Part shown: positions 33,986-42,068 of the stretch, in pieces
Layout of the letters: the number at the start of each line of letters is the position of its first letter
Position numbering within the stretch: position 1 is the stretch's first letter
Assembly (NCBI GenBank): GCA_023400405.1
Contig: JAEXFD010000014.1
Location: forward strand, 1 to 64,000
Source of the DNA: Pseudomonadota bacterium
GTDB lineage: Bacteria; Pseudomonadota; Alphaproteobacteria; Sphingomonadales; Sphingomonadaceae
DNA: 64,000 bases
Direction of reading: 5' to 3'
Made by a program: the position numbers and the translations under genes
Notes under the pieces: model-generated
Databases searched by the model: none
The model's input: the letters and a program-made list of their open reading frames with translations, nothing else
What the model was told of the DNA's origin: nothing

Positions 33986-34942
33986 ATGTCGCTCAACGTC
34001 GCCGTCCAGATGGACCCGCTGGACAGCATCAACATCGCCGGCGATTCGACCTTCGCACTGATGCTCTCGGCCCAGGCGCGCGGGCACTGCCTGTTCCATT
34101 ATGCGCCCGAGGACCTCAATTATTCGGCCGGCCGCGTCTGGGTACGGGCGCACCCGGTGACCGTGCAGCGCGTGCCCGGCAATCATTTCAGCTTCGCCGA
34201 TCCCGTGCGGCTCGACCTCGGCGACGAGGCCGACGTCGTGCTGATGCGTCAGGACCCGCCCTTCGACCTGGGCTACATCACTGCGACGCATCTGCTCGAG
34301 CGGATCGCGGACCGCACGCTGGTGGTCAACGATCCGGCGAACGTGCGCAACGCGCCGGAAAAAGTCTTCGTGCTCGATTATCCGCAGTTCATGCCGCCGA
34401 CGCTGGTGACGCGCAGCCTCGACGAAGCGCGCGCCTTCCTGGCCGAGCATGGCGAGATCGTCGTCAAGCCGCTCCACGGCAATGGCGGCAAGGCGATCTT
34501 CAAGGTTGGGCGCGACGGCGCCAACCTCTCCTCGCTGATCGAAGTGTTCAACACCGCCTATCGCGAGCCGCACATGGTGCAGGCCTTCCTCCCCTCGGTC
34601 GCGGCGGGCGACAAGCGCATCGTGCTGGTCGATGGCGAAGTCGCCGGCGCGATCAACCGGATTCCGGGCGAGGGCGAGATCCGATCGAACCTCGCCGTCG
34701 GCGGATCGGCGGCCAAGACCGAACTCACTGCGCGCGAGCGGGAAATCTGTGCGCTTCTCGGGCCCGAGCTCAAGAAGCGCGGGCTGCTGTTTGTCGGCAT
34801 CGACGTGATCGGCGGCGAGTGGCTGACCGAGATCAACGTCACTTCGCCCACCGGCATCGTCGCGATCGACAAGTTCAACGGCACCGACACCGCCGCGCTG
34901 ATCTGGCAGGCGATCGAGCGCCGCGTGGCGGAGCGCCGCTGA
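33986..34942 (+). CDS. gshB: Glutathione synthetase
   Basis: A 318-residue ATP-grasp enzyme that joins gamma-glutamylcysteine and glycine. The N-terminus VAVQMDPLDSINIAGDSTF, the glycine-rich loop PLHGNGGKAIFK near residue 155 and the metal/ATP site DVIGGEWLTEINVTSPTG near 272 are typical. The ATG is preceded by GAGGAGG. It lies 41 bp downstream of yraN, with a palindrome in the gap, and four bases upstream of the dedA-type gene. Confidence 0.96.
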   Translation: MSLNVAVQMDPLDSINIAGDSTFALMLSAQARGHCLFHYAPEDLNYSAGRVWVRAHPVTVQRVPGNHFSFADPVRLDLGDEADVVLMRQDPPFDLGYITATHLLERIADRTLVVNDPANVRNAPEKVFVLDYPQFMPPTLVTRSLDEARAFLAEHGEIVVKPLHGNGGKAIFKVGRDGANLSSLIEVFNTAYREPHMVQAFLPSVAAGDKRIVLVDGEVAGAINRIPGEGEIRSNLAVGGSAAKTELTAREREICALLGPELKKRGLLFVGIDVIGGEWLTEINVTSPTGIVAIDKFNGTDTAALIWQAIERRVAERR

Positions 34943-34946
34943 TACG

Positions 34947-35531
34947 ATGATCGACTGGCTCGATTGGGGGTATTTCGGCGTCTTCCTGCTGATGGTGCTA
35001 GAAAACGTCATTCCCCCCGTCCCTTCCGAACTGATCATGAGCGTGGCCGGCATCGCCGCCGGCCAGGGCAGGATGAGCTTCGTGCTGCTCGTGCTCGCCG
35101 GCACCGCGGGCTGCGCGGCGGGCAATCTGTTCTGGTGGGAAGTCGGCCGCCGCTGCGGCTATGCGCGACTCGAACCCGTCGTGCGCCGTTGGGGGCGCTG
35201 GCTGACGCTGGAATGGGAGGACATCGAGAAGCTGCGCCGCTTCTTCGATCGCTGGGGCGGGATCACCGTGCTGGTGTTCCGCTTCATGCCGATCGGCCGC
35301 ACGGTGATCTCGATCCCCGCCGGGCTGCTGCACATGCCGCTCGGCCGCTTCCTCCTCTACACGACGATCGGCAGCGCGGTGTGGAACACGATCCTGGTCG
35401 GCATCGGCTATTGGATGGGCACCAATTTCGACACGGTCGACCACTGGGTCGCGCCGATCTCGATCGCGGTGATGGCGGCGGTGGTCGTGCTCTATCTCTG
35501 GCGGGTGCTTACCTGGAAACCGCGGAGTTGA
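34947..35531 (+). CDS. DedA family inner-membrane protein
   Basis: A 194-residue SNARE-associated (VTT) domain protein with about five hydrophobic segments. The DedA signature FRFMPIGRTVISIPAG (near residues 110-125) contains the conserved Arg residues, and an acidic residue lies in the N-terminal ENVIPPVPSE. DedA proteins support membrane-potential homeostasis and lipid-carrier recycling. It is probably co-transcribed with gshB (four-base gap). Its last 23 bases overlap the convergent GAF-domain gene. Confidence 0.9.
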   Translation: MIDWLDWGYFGVFLLMVLENVIPPVPSELIMSVAGIAAGQGRMSFVLLVLAGTAGCAAGNLFWWEVGRRCGYARLEPVVRRWGRWLTLEWEDIEKLRRFFDRWGGITVLVFRFMPIGRTVISIPAGLLHMPLGRFLLYTTIGSAVWNTILVGIGYWMGTNFDTVDHWVAPISIAVMAAVVVLYLWRVLTWKPRS

Positions 35532-35991
35532 ACGCGTCGAGCGCCTCGGCGACGCGCCTTGCAAGGGCTGCGACCTGAGGCACGACCGAGGCCAGCGGCA
35601 CGGCGCTCGGTGCCGAATCAAGTGCGCACAGCGTCCCGAAAAAGCTGCCGTCGCCACGAACGATCGGCCAGGAGATGTAGCTTTCGAAACCGTATAGCGC
35701 GGGCGTGTGATGCGTGCGCCAGCTGGGTTCGCCGCTGGCATGATCGATATAGACGCCCTCGCCGCTCGCCCGAATCTCGTCGCAGATCGTCGTCTTGATC
35801 TCGAGCTCGGCGCCCGCTTCGAGTCCGAACTCGACGCGATCGAGCACCTGGCAGGCCACCCAGCGATCGGCAGTGACCCTGGCCACCGCTGCAAAGCCCA
35901 TGCCCGTCAGCGCACACAGCTCGGCAAGGATGGTCTCCACTTCCGGCAGCCGCTGAACCGCCGAGATATACGCACGGTAATCGAATGTCAT
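35509..35991 (-). CDS. GAF-domain protein
   Basis: A 160-residue single-domain cytosolic sensor. The GAF fold covers about residues 15-150, with ICDEIRASGEGVYIDHAS and FESYISWPIVRGDGSFFGTLCALD giving the typical strand order. No kinase or output domain is attached. Cys126 in GTLCALD is the usual GAF consensus, and it is not a clear bilin site. It may bind a small ligand and act in trans. Overlaps the dedA-type gene at its 3' end and lies 30 bp from xerC. Confidence 0.85.
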   Translation of the reverse strand: MTFDYRAYISAVQRLPEVETILAELCALTGMGFAAVARVTADRWVACQVLDRVEFGLEAGAELEIKTTICDEIRASGEGVYIDHASGEPSWRTHHTPALYGFESYISWPIVRGDGSFFGTLCALDSAPSAVPLASVVPQVAALARRVAEALDAFNSAVSR

Positions 35992-36021
35992 TGCAGCTGC
36001 GTAGCGGAAATTCGCGCCGAG

Positions 36022-36915
36022 TCACGCCCTGGGGTGTGCGTTGCGATAGGCGTCCAGCAGGTGCGCCGCATCGACCGCGGTATAGACCTGGGTCGAGCTG
36101 AGGCTGGCATGGCCGAGCAGCTCTTGGAGCGCGCGCAGGTCGGCCCCGCGGCCGAGTAGATGCGTCGCGAAACTGTGGCGGAGTGCGTGCGGCGTGGTGC
36201 GGTCGGACAGGCCGAGCCCCGCGCGCGCCGCCTGGACCGACTTGCGGATCACCCCCGGCGACAGCGCCCCGCCCTTGGCACCGCGGAACAGCGGCGCCTC
36301 GCGCGACGTGCTATAGGGGCAGGCGTCAACATAGGCCTTGACGGCGTCGCGCACCTGGGGAAGCAGCGGCACGATCCGCGTCTTGTCGCGCTTGCCGGTG
36401 ACGCGCATCGTCTCGCCGAGCGGCAACACCGCGCCGGTAAGTGCAACCGCTTCGCCGATACGCAGGCCCGCGCCGTAGAGGAGGAGCAGCACCGCCCAAT
36501 CGCGCGCGGCGATCCAAGGCTCCCGCGCCTCTTCCGACACCGCCTCGGCCAGCGCGACCGCCTCGTGCGGCGCGATCGGGCGCGGCACCCCCTTCTTGAC
36601 CCGCGGCCCGCGCAGGCGAGGCAGCTCCGCTTCCGCGCCGGCAGCGAATTTGAGGAAGCCCCGCACCGCCGAAAGCTCGCGGGCAGCCGACGCATTGGAG
36701 AGTCCTTCTCCGCGCCGATGGGCGAGATAGGCGCGAAGATCGGCCGCGCTTACTGCGGAGAGCGTCTCGCGCGTGACCGGGCCACCCCAATGACGCTGGA
36801 GAAAGGCCACCAACCGCTCGGCGGTGGCGCCATAGGCACGCACCGTGTGGGCCGAGCGCCGCCGATCACGCGCGAGGTGTCGGGCGTAAAGAAGCGGAAG
36901 CGCGGGCTCGGGCAT
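36022..36915 (-). CDS. xerC: Tyrosine recombinase XerC
   Basis: A 297-residue tyrosine recombinase that resolves chromosome dimers at dif with XerD. The N-terminal core-binding SAM-like domain spans about residues 5-95. The catalytic residues are visible: Arg152, Lys178, His243, Arg246, His269 and the nucleophile Tyr278 (STQVYT). The length and the absence of phage or integron genes point to the housekeeping enzyme rather than an integrase. The start at 36915 is the ATG nearest the conserved region. Confidence 0.92.
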   Translation of the reverse strand: MPEPALPLLYARHLARDRRRSAHTVRAYGATAERLVAFLQRHWGGPVTRETLSAVSAADLRAYLAHRRGEGLSNASAARELSAVRGFLKFAAGAEAELPRLRGPRVKKGVPRPIAPHEAVALAEAVSEEAREPWIAARDWAVLLLLYGAGLRIGEAVALTGAVLPLGETMRVTGKRDKTRIVPLLPQVRDAVKAYVDACPYSTSREAPLFRGAKGGALSPGVIRKSVQAARAGLGLSDRTTPHALRHSFATHLLGRGADLRALQELLGHASLSSTQVYTAVDAAHLLDAYRNAHPRA

Positions 36916-36992
36916 TGCTGGACAATACAAGTCCATCCCGCGCCTGTCTCGCGGCGATCGAACGCGCGCCGCCGCCAAGCTCCCTCCCCTCG

Positions 36993-37065
36993 CCCCAGCG
37001 AAAGCTGGGGCCCTGCGCCACTGGCCGAGACAGCCGTGGCGAGAGATGCCAGCCCGCGCTGGCAT
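36993..37065. repeat. Two perfect palindromes, dispersed intergenic repeat
   Basis: CCCCAGC-GAAA-GCTGGGG (36993-37010) and ATGCCAGC-CCGC-GCTGGCAT (37046-37065) lie in the gap between the aldolase gene and xerC. Both are perfect hairpins, the first with a GNRA-type loop. This pairing of two palindromes is typical of the REP-like elements scattered in sphingomonad genomes. It may also fold in the transcript between the two genes. Confidence 0.7.
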
Positions 37066-37107
37066 GACGGAAAATAGAGACGCCGGACGAGCCGCCCGAC
37101 TTTCAAA

Positions 37108-37761
37108 TCACCCGATCTTCTGGCCCGTCTTCTCCCAATCGGCGAGGAAGGACTTGATGCCGTTATCGGTGAGCGGATGCTTGACGAGTTGCTTGATCAC
37201 GGGCGCGGGCGCGGTCATCACGTCGGCGCCGATCTTGGCGGCTTCCAGAACGTGGATCGGGTTGCGCACGCTGGCGACCAGGATCTCGGTCTCGAAGGCG
37301 TAATTGTCGTAGATGGTGCGGATATCGGCGATCAGGTCCATGCCCGGATAGCCGATATCGTCGTGCCGGCCGACGAACGGCGAGACGAAGGTCGCGCCCG
37401 CCTTGGCGGCAAGCAGCGCCTGGTTGGCCGAGAAGCAGAGCGTCACGTTGACCATCGTGCCGTCCGAGGTGAGCGCCTTGCACGCCTTGAGCCCTTCGAT
37501 CGTCAGCGGCACCTTCACCGCGACATTGTCGGCGACCTTCCGGACGATCTCCGCCTCGCGCATCATGCCGTCGAAATCGAGCGCGACGACTTCGGCCGAA
37601 ACCGGCCCATCGACGATCCCGCAAATCTCCTTCACCACTTCCAGAAAGTCCCGTCCGGCCTTGTTGATCAGCGAGGGATTGGTGGTGACGCCGTCGAGCA
37701 GGCCTGCATCGACCAGTTCGCGGATTTCGGCGATATCGGCGGTGTCGGCGAAAAACTTCAT
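37108..37761 (-). CDS. Fructose-6-phosphate aldolase/transaldolase (small TalC type)
   Basis: A 217-residue TIM-barrel enzyme of the short transaldolase subfamily. [10 protein letters not shown] at the N-terminus, [10 protein letters not shown] (residues 23-32) and the Schiff-base Lys83 in AVKVPLT are diagnostic. Members are either fructose-6-phosphate aldolases or true transaldolases of the pentose phosphate pathway. In sphingomonads, where other transaldolases are often absent, the transaldolase role is likely. Nothing in the neighbourhood decides it. Confidence 0.92.
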   Translation of the reverse strand: MKFFADTADIAEIRELVDAGLLDGVTTNPSLINKAGRDFLEVVKEICGIVDGPVSAEVVALDFDGMMREAEIVRKVADNVAVKVPLTIEGLKACKALTSDGTMVNVTLCFSANQALLAAKAGATFVSPFVGRHDDIGYPGMDLIADIRTIYDNYAFETEILVASVRNPIHVLEAAKIGADVMTAPAPVIKQLVKHPLTDNGIKSFLADWEKTGQKIG

Positions 37762-37774
37762 GCGGGATTCCTTG

Positions 37775-38167
37775 TCAGTCGTGCGTGAGCATCAGCTTGG
37801 CACGGTTGCCCTTAAGCCGATTCACCGTGACGCGATAGGTGCCCGCGCGCATCCGATAATAGACGATCTTGCGGATGGTCGAACAACGCGGCCCGCGGCT
37901 TTCCGATCCCATCCGCAGCGGCGAGCGCGCATGTTCGCCATAAACGTCGATCCAGCCATCGCCATCGATCGCAATGCCCACCCGGCCCGGCTTGCGGATC
38001 GTGATACGGGTCTCGAGCGCGCCATTGCGCGCCGGCAGCGTCACCGCATGTCGGGTGTCGAGGCCGCTTCCGTCCCGCGTCCATCCGGACAGCGGGCGCG
38101 GCAGATGGGTGTCATAGGCGCGGCATTGCTGGGCTGCGGCGGCCATCGCTATCATGGTGAGAATCAT
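37775..38167 (-). CDS. Small secreted protein A, function unknown (paralogue at 39323)
   Basis: A 130-residue exported protein with a short signal peptide (about residues 1-12). The mature part is rich in beta-strand and has a single pair of cysteines (near residues 15 and 94). It shares a C-terminal core with the protein at 39323-39784: [35 protein letters not shown] do not recognise the family. It lies 13 bp from the aldolase gene and is divergent from the DUF2490 gene. Confidence 0.78.
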   Translation of the reverse strand: MILTMIAMAAAAQQCRAYDTHLPRPLSGWTRDGSGLDTRHAVTLPARNGALETRITIRKPGRVGIAIDGDGWIDVYGEHARSPLRMGSESRGPRCSTIRKIVYYRMRAGTYRVTVNRLKGNRAKLMLTHD

Positions 38168-38247
38168 CGAAACCCCCTTCGTTGACGCGAAGAAATGTTC
38201 TACATTCGTTCCGATCGCAAGACAAGCGCAGGAATTGTTACGCTTCG

Positions 38248-38928
38248 ATGACGATGCTGCTAAGCAGCCGCATGCGCCCCCTTTTCGGTCTCCTCCTGCT
38301 GATTCTCGCCAGCCCCGCCGCGGCCCAGCAGGTCGATGAGCAGCTTTGGCTCCAGGCAAATGCCGCCACCGAGGTGGGGAAGGAGGCGACGCTGACCCTC
38401 GAAAGCATCGCCCGGTTCGGCGACCGCGCCGACGGCCTGGCCCACACCGAATTCGGCGGACTGGCGAGCTGGCGGCCGAGCAAGGCGATCGAGATCGGCG
38501 GCGGCTATCGTCACGTCCAGGATTACGACCATGATCGCCGCATCCCCAATGAGGAACGGCTGCGCGAGCAGGTGACCGTCCAGATCGCAGGCGGGTTCGC
38601 CACGCGCCTTCGTTTCGAGCAACGGTTCAGCAGCGCAGGCCCCGAGGTCGGCATGCGCGTGCGCGGGCAATTGCGCTTCACGCTGCCCTTTGGAAATCGC
38701 GGCGTCGCAGCGTTCGCCGCGCATGAAAGCTTCATCGACCTCAACCGCACCGATTGGGGCCAGCAGCGGGGCTATGAGCGGATGCGGCACAGCCTGGGCC
38801 TGCAATTTCCCCTGGCGAAGCGGCTGCGCGCCGAAGCCGGCTACCTCAACCAGTATCGCTTTGGCCGCCACGGCGCGCGCGACCAGATGGACCATGCCGC
38901 GACGTTCACAACGACGCTGAACTTCTAA
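38248..38928 (+). CDS. DUF2490 domain protein, probable outer-membrane barrel
   Basis: A 226-residue exported protein: a signal peptide (to about residue 27, AAA-QQ) is followed by repeated amphipathic strands, ending in the Phe-terminated TTTLNF typical of outer-membrane barrels. QLWLQANAATEVGK and SLGLQFPLAKRLRAEAGYLNQY match DUF2490. No function is established for this domain. ATG 38248 is used; two internal ATGs are possible, as no SD is convincing. It overlaps the SnoaL-like gene by four bases at its 3' end (convergent). Confidence 0.85.
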   Translation: MTMLLSSRMRPLFGLLLLILASPAAAQQVDEQLWLQANAATEVGKEATLTLESIARFGDRADGLAHTEFGGLASWRPSKAIEIGGGYRHVQDYDHDRRIPNEERLREQVTVQIAGGFATRLRFEQRFSSAGPEVGMRVRGQLRFTLPFGNRGVAAFAAHESFIDLNRTDWGQQRGYERMRHSLGLQFPLAKRLRAEAGYLNQYRFGRHGARDQMDHAATFTTTLNF

Positions 38929-39326
38929 CCCGCCACCTGTCGCGCGATCGCCGCGGAATCGCGAGCGCCCCAGCGCTCGGCGATCTTGCCGTCATGCACC
39001 TTGAACCATTCGATCGCGACGATCTCGAAGGGCTTGCCCGTAGGTTCGATCCCTGCAAGCCCGCGGAAAGGCCCGACGAAGCGCCCGGACTCGCGCAGCC
39101 GCAGCACCACGTCGTCATTCTCGGCGGCGATGTCGAGGATCTCGAGCCGGGCTTCCAGCCCTTCGTGCAGTTCGCGCCAGATGCCGATCGCCGTGTCGAG
39201 CGGCCCCGATCCGAGCACGCCCCAGATCCGCGCATCGGCGGCAAAGAGCTGCTCCAGCCGGGGCACGTCGAGCGCATTGAACGCCTCGACATAGGCGCGC
39301 ACCGCCTGCTTGTTGCGCGCATTCAT
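38925..39326 (-). CDS. SnoaL/NTF2-like domain protein
   Basis: A 133-residue protein of the NTF2-like fold: KQAVRAYVEAFNALDVPRLEQLFAAD (near residues 5-30) forms the helical cap, and IEWFKVHDGKIAERW near 105-120 closes the cone. Members are ester cyclases, isomerases or binding proteins, so activity cannot be assigned. Its ATG overlaps the stop of the secreted protein at 39323, so they are co-translated. Confidence 0.85.
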   Translation of the reverse strand: MNARNKQAVRAYVEAFNALDVPRLEQLFAADARIWGVLGSGPLDTAIGIWRELHEGLEARLEILDIAAENDDVVLRLRESGRFVGPFRGLAGIEPTGKPFEIVAIEWFKVHDGKIAERWGARDSAAIARQVAG

Positions 39327-39784
39327 TCGCCGGCCACCAGCATCACCTTGGCCTGCGCTTTGGCGAGGCCGCTGACATAGAGGCGATAAAGTCCCGGCTC
39401 GAGCTGGAAGCGGACGAGCTTGCGGATGCTGGTGCATTCGGGACCATGGCCGTGCGCGACCGAGGCGAGCGGCTTGCCGCCCTCCGTGCCGGGCAGCAGG
39501 TCGATCCAGCCCGGCTGATCGAGCGCGATGCCGTAGCTGCCCCCCTTGGCGATGCGGAAGCCGATCGTCGCAGCCTTGCCCGGCTTGCTGCCGACGGGAA
39601 GCCCGGCGAGCGTCGCGCCGTCCACCGTATCGAGCGCCACCGCCTTGCCCGGCGTGAATTCGTCGCCCGGCGCGGTCCAGCCGGCCAGCGCGGCGGGCAG
39701 GCTGGCATCGGTCGCCTTGCACGCCGTGCTCTGCGCGACCGGCGGGGTCTGGGCGAGCAGCAACAGGGCGGCGGCGAACGACAT
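39323..39784 (-). CDS. Small secreted protein B, paralogue of the 37775 protein
   Basis: A 153-residue exported protein with a signal peptide (residues 1 to about 17). A C-terminal region with GIALDQPGWIDLL, ECTSIRKLVRFQL and GLYRLYVSGLAKAQAKVML aligns with the protein at 37775. Both keep two cysteines, one near the mature N-terminus and one before SIRK/TIRK, which could form a disulfide. AAGGAGA precedes the ATG. Family and role are unknown. Upstream of, and overlapping, the SnoaL-like gene. Confidence 0.78.
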   Translation of the reverse strand: MSFAAALLLLAQTPPVAQSTACKATDASLPAALAGWTAPGDEFTPGKAVALDTVDGATLAGLPVGSKPGKAATIGFRIAKGGSYGIALDQPGWIDLLPGTEGGKPLASVAHGHGPECTSIRKLVRFQLEPGLYRLYVSGLAKAQAKVMLVAGE

Positions 39785-39853
39785 CGGCGAGTCTCCTTGC
39801 CCGATGCGATAGGGGGATTCCGTTTCGCGCGCAAAAACCCATATGAGGGCCGC

Positions 39854-42022
39854 ATGGCGCGCGCCCGCATCCTCGTCCTCCACCCCGCGCTCGGCCCCCT
39901 CGACTATCGCGTGCCTGCCGGCATCGAGGTCGCGCCGGGGTCGATCGTGGTCGTGCCGATCGGCCCGCGCCAATATGCCGGGGTCGTGTGGGAGGCGGAG
40001 CGGCTGCCGACCGAGGAGATCGGCGACAATCGCCTGCGCAACATCCTCGCCGTCGCCGATGCGCCGCCAATCCCCGCGCCGGTGCGCCGGCTCGTCGAAT
40101 GGACGGCGGACTATTATCTTGCCCCGCCCTCCGCCGTCTTGGCGATGGCGCTGCGCACGTCGGCGGCGTTCGAGAGTGCGCCGACCATCGTCGAATATCG
40201 CGCGACCGGCCAGGTGCCCGAACGGCTGACCCCACAGCGCGCGCAGGCGCTCGAGCGGATCGGCGAGCGGCAAGGGCTAGTGCGCGAGCTCGCGCTGATC
40301 GCCGACGTCTCCGACGCCGTGATCCGCGGGCTGGTCAAGGCCGGCGCGATCGAGCCCGTGGTGGCCGATACCGACACGCCCTATCCGCTGCCCGACCCCA
40401 ATTTCGCGCCGCCGGACCTCTCGCCCACTCAGGCCGATGCCGCCTCGATCCTGCGCAAGGCGGTCGGCGCCCAGGCCTTCCAGCCCTTCCTGCTCGACGG
40501 CGTGACCGGATCGGGCAAGACCGAAGTCTATTTCGAAGCGATCGCCGCCGCGCTCGCTACGGGCCGGCAGACGCTGGTGCTGCTGCCAGAGATCGCGCTC
40601 ACCGAGCCCTTCCTCACCCGCTTCGCCGATCGCTTCGGCTGCGATCCGGTCGCCTGGCATTCGGGGCTGCGCACCTCGCAGCGCCGCCGCGCCTGGCGGG
40701 CGATCGCCAGCGGCGAGGCGATGGTGACGGTCGGCGCGCGCTCGGCGCTGTTCCTGCCCTATCCCAAGCTCGGGCTGATCGTGGTCGACGAAGCGCACGA
40801 GACCAGCTTCAAGCAGGAAGACGGCGTCCATTATCATGCCCGCGACGTGGCGGTGATGCGCGGCCGGTTCGAGCAATGCCCGGTGGTGCTCGCCTCGGCG
40901 ACCCCGGCGATCGAGACGCGCCACCAGGTCGAGCTCGGCCGCTATGAGGAACTGAAGCTGCCCGGCCGCTACGGCGCCGCCGAACTGCCCGAGATCCGGC
41001 CGATCGACCTGATCCAGCAGCCGCCCGACCGCGGTCGCTGGCTCGCCCCGCCGCTGGTCAAGGCGCTGGAGGAGACGCTGGCGCGCGGCGAGCAATCGCT
41101 GCTGTTCCTCAATCGCCGCGGCTATGCCCCGCTCACCCTGTGCCGGCATTGCGGCCATCGCTTCCAATGCCCGAACTGCACGGCGTGGATGGTCGAGCAC
41201 CGGTTGCTGCGCCGCCTTTCCTGCCATCATTGCGGCCACACCGTGCCCGCGCCGAGCCTCTGCCCCGAATGCAAGTCCGAGGACACGCTGGTCGCCTGCG
41301 GCCCCGGAGTCGAACGGATCGCCGACGAAGTGACGGCATTGTTTCCCGAAGCGCGCACTGCGATCGTCACGTCGGACACGCTCTGGTCGCCGGCCAAGGC
41401 GGCGGAGTTCGTCGCGCGGATGGAGCATGGCGCGATCGACATCGTCATCGGCACCCAGCTGGTCACCAAGGGCTATCATTTCCCCAACTTGACCCTGGTC
41501 GGCGTGGTGGACGCCGATCTCGGGCTCGACGGCGGCGACCTGCGCGCCTCCGAACGCACCTTCCAGCAGATCATGCAGGTCGCCGGCCGCGCCGGGCGCG
41601 GCGAGAAGCCGGGCACCGTCTACATCCAGACCCACGCCCCCGAAGCGCGCGTGATGCAGGCCATGATCACCGGCGATGCCGAGGCCTTCTACGCCGCCGA
41701 GACCGAGGCGCGGCGCGAGGCCGATGCGCCGCCCTTCGGCCGCTTTGCCGCGATCATCGTCAGCTCCGAAGACCGCGCCGCCGCCGAGGAGACCGCCCGG
41801 ATGATCGGCCGCACCGCGCCGGAGATCGGCGAGGACATGCACGTTTATGGCCCCGCCCCCGCCCCGCTGGCGATGCTGCGCGGCCGCCACCGCTACCGCC
41901 TGCTCGTCCATGCCCGGCGCAGCTTCGACGTGCAGGACGTGATCCGAGACTGGCTGGGGAGGCTGGCATGGAGCCCCAAGGTGCGCGTGGCGGTGGACGT
42001 GGATCCGTACAGCTTCGTTTGA
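39854..42022 (+). CDS. priA: Primosomal protein N' (replication restart helicase)
   Basis: A 722-residue DEAH-type 3'-5' helicase that restarts stalled replication forks. The order is: N-terminal DNA-binding domain (to about 200), Walker A GVTGSGKTEVY near residue 215, VVDEAHETSF near 312, a zinc-binding module (CRHCGHRFQCPNC, CHHCGH, CPEC near 430-475), then helicase motifs GTQLVTKGYHFP and RAGRGEKPG. The start at 39854 is selected because the conserved N-terminus LVLHPALGPLDYRVP begins there; the upstream extension overlaps the preceding gene antisense. Confidence 0.95.
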   Translation: MARARILVLHPALGPLDYRVPAGIEVAPGSIVVVPIGPRQYAGVVWEAERLPTEEIGDNRLRNILAVADAPPIPAPVRRLVEWTADYYLAPPSAVLAMALRTSAAFESAPTIVEYRATGQVPERLTPQRAQALERIGERQGLVRELALIADVSDAVIRGLVKAGAIEPVVADTDTPYPLPDPNFAPPDLSPTQADAASILRKAVGAQAFQPFLLDGVTGSGKTEVYFEAIAAALATGRQTLVLLPEIALTEPFLTRFADRFGCDPVAWHSGLRTSQRRRAWRAIASGEAMVTVGARSALFLPYPKLGLIVVDEAHETSFKQEDGVHYHARDVAVMRGRFEQCPVVLASATPAIETRHQVELGRYEELKLPGRYGAAELPEIRPIDLIQQPPDRGRWLAPPLVKALEETLARGEQSLLFLNRRGYAPLTLCRHCGHRFQCPNCTAWMVEHRLLRRLSCHHCGHTVPAPSLCPECKSEDTLVACGPGVERIADEVTALFPEARTAIVTSDTLWSPAKAAEFVARMEHGAIDIVIGTQLVTKGYHFPNLTLVGVVDADLGLDGGDLRASERTFQQIMQVAGRAGRGEKPGTVYIQTHAPEARVMQAMITGDAEAFYAAETEARREADAPPFGRFAAIIVSSEDRAAAEETARMIGRTAPEIGEDMHVYGPAPAPLAMLRGRHRYRLLVHARRSFDVQDVIRDWLGRLAWSPKVRVAVDVDPYSFV

Positions 42023-42068
42023 GGCCGTCGAATTGGTTCAAGACGGCGGCGATCGGAGAGGCTAGCCT

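Noticed and set aside
36022..36915. Tyrosine recombinase as the integrase of a mobile island
   Set aside because: Sequence and length are those of XerC, and no att repeats, phage genes or compositional break surround it; the nearest tRNA is 6 kb away.
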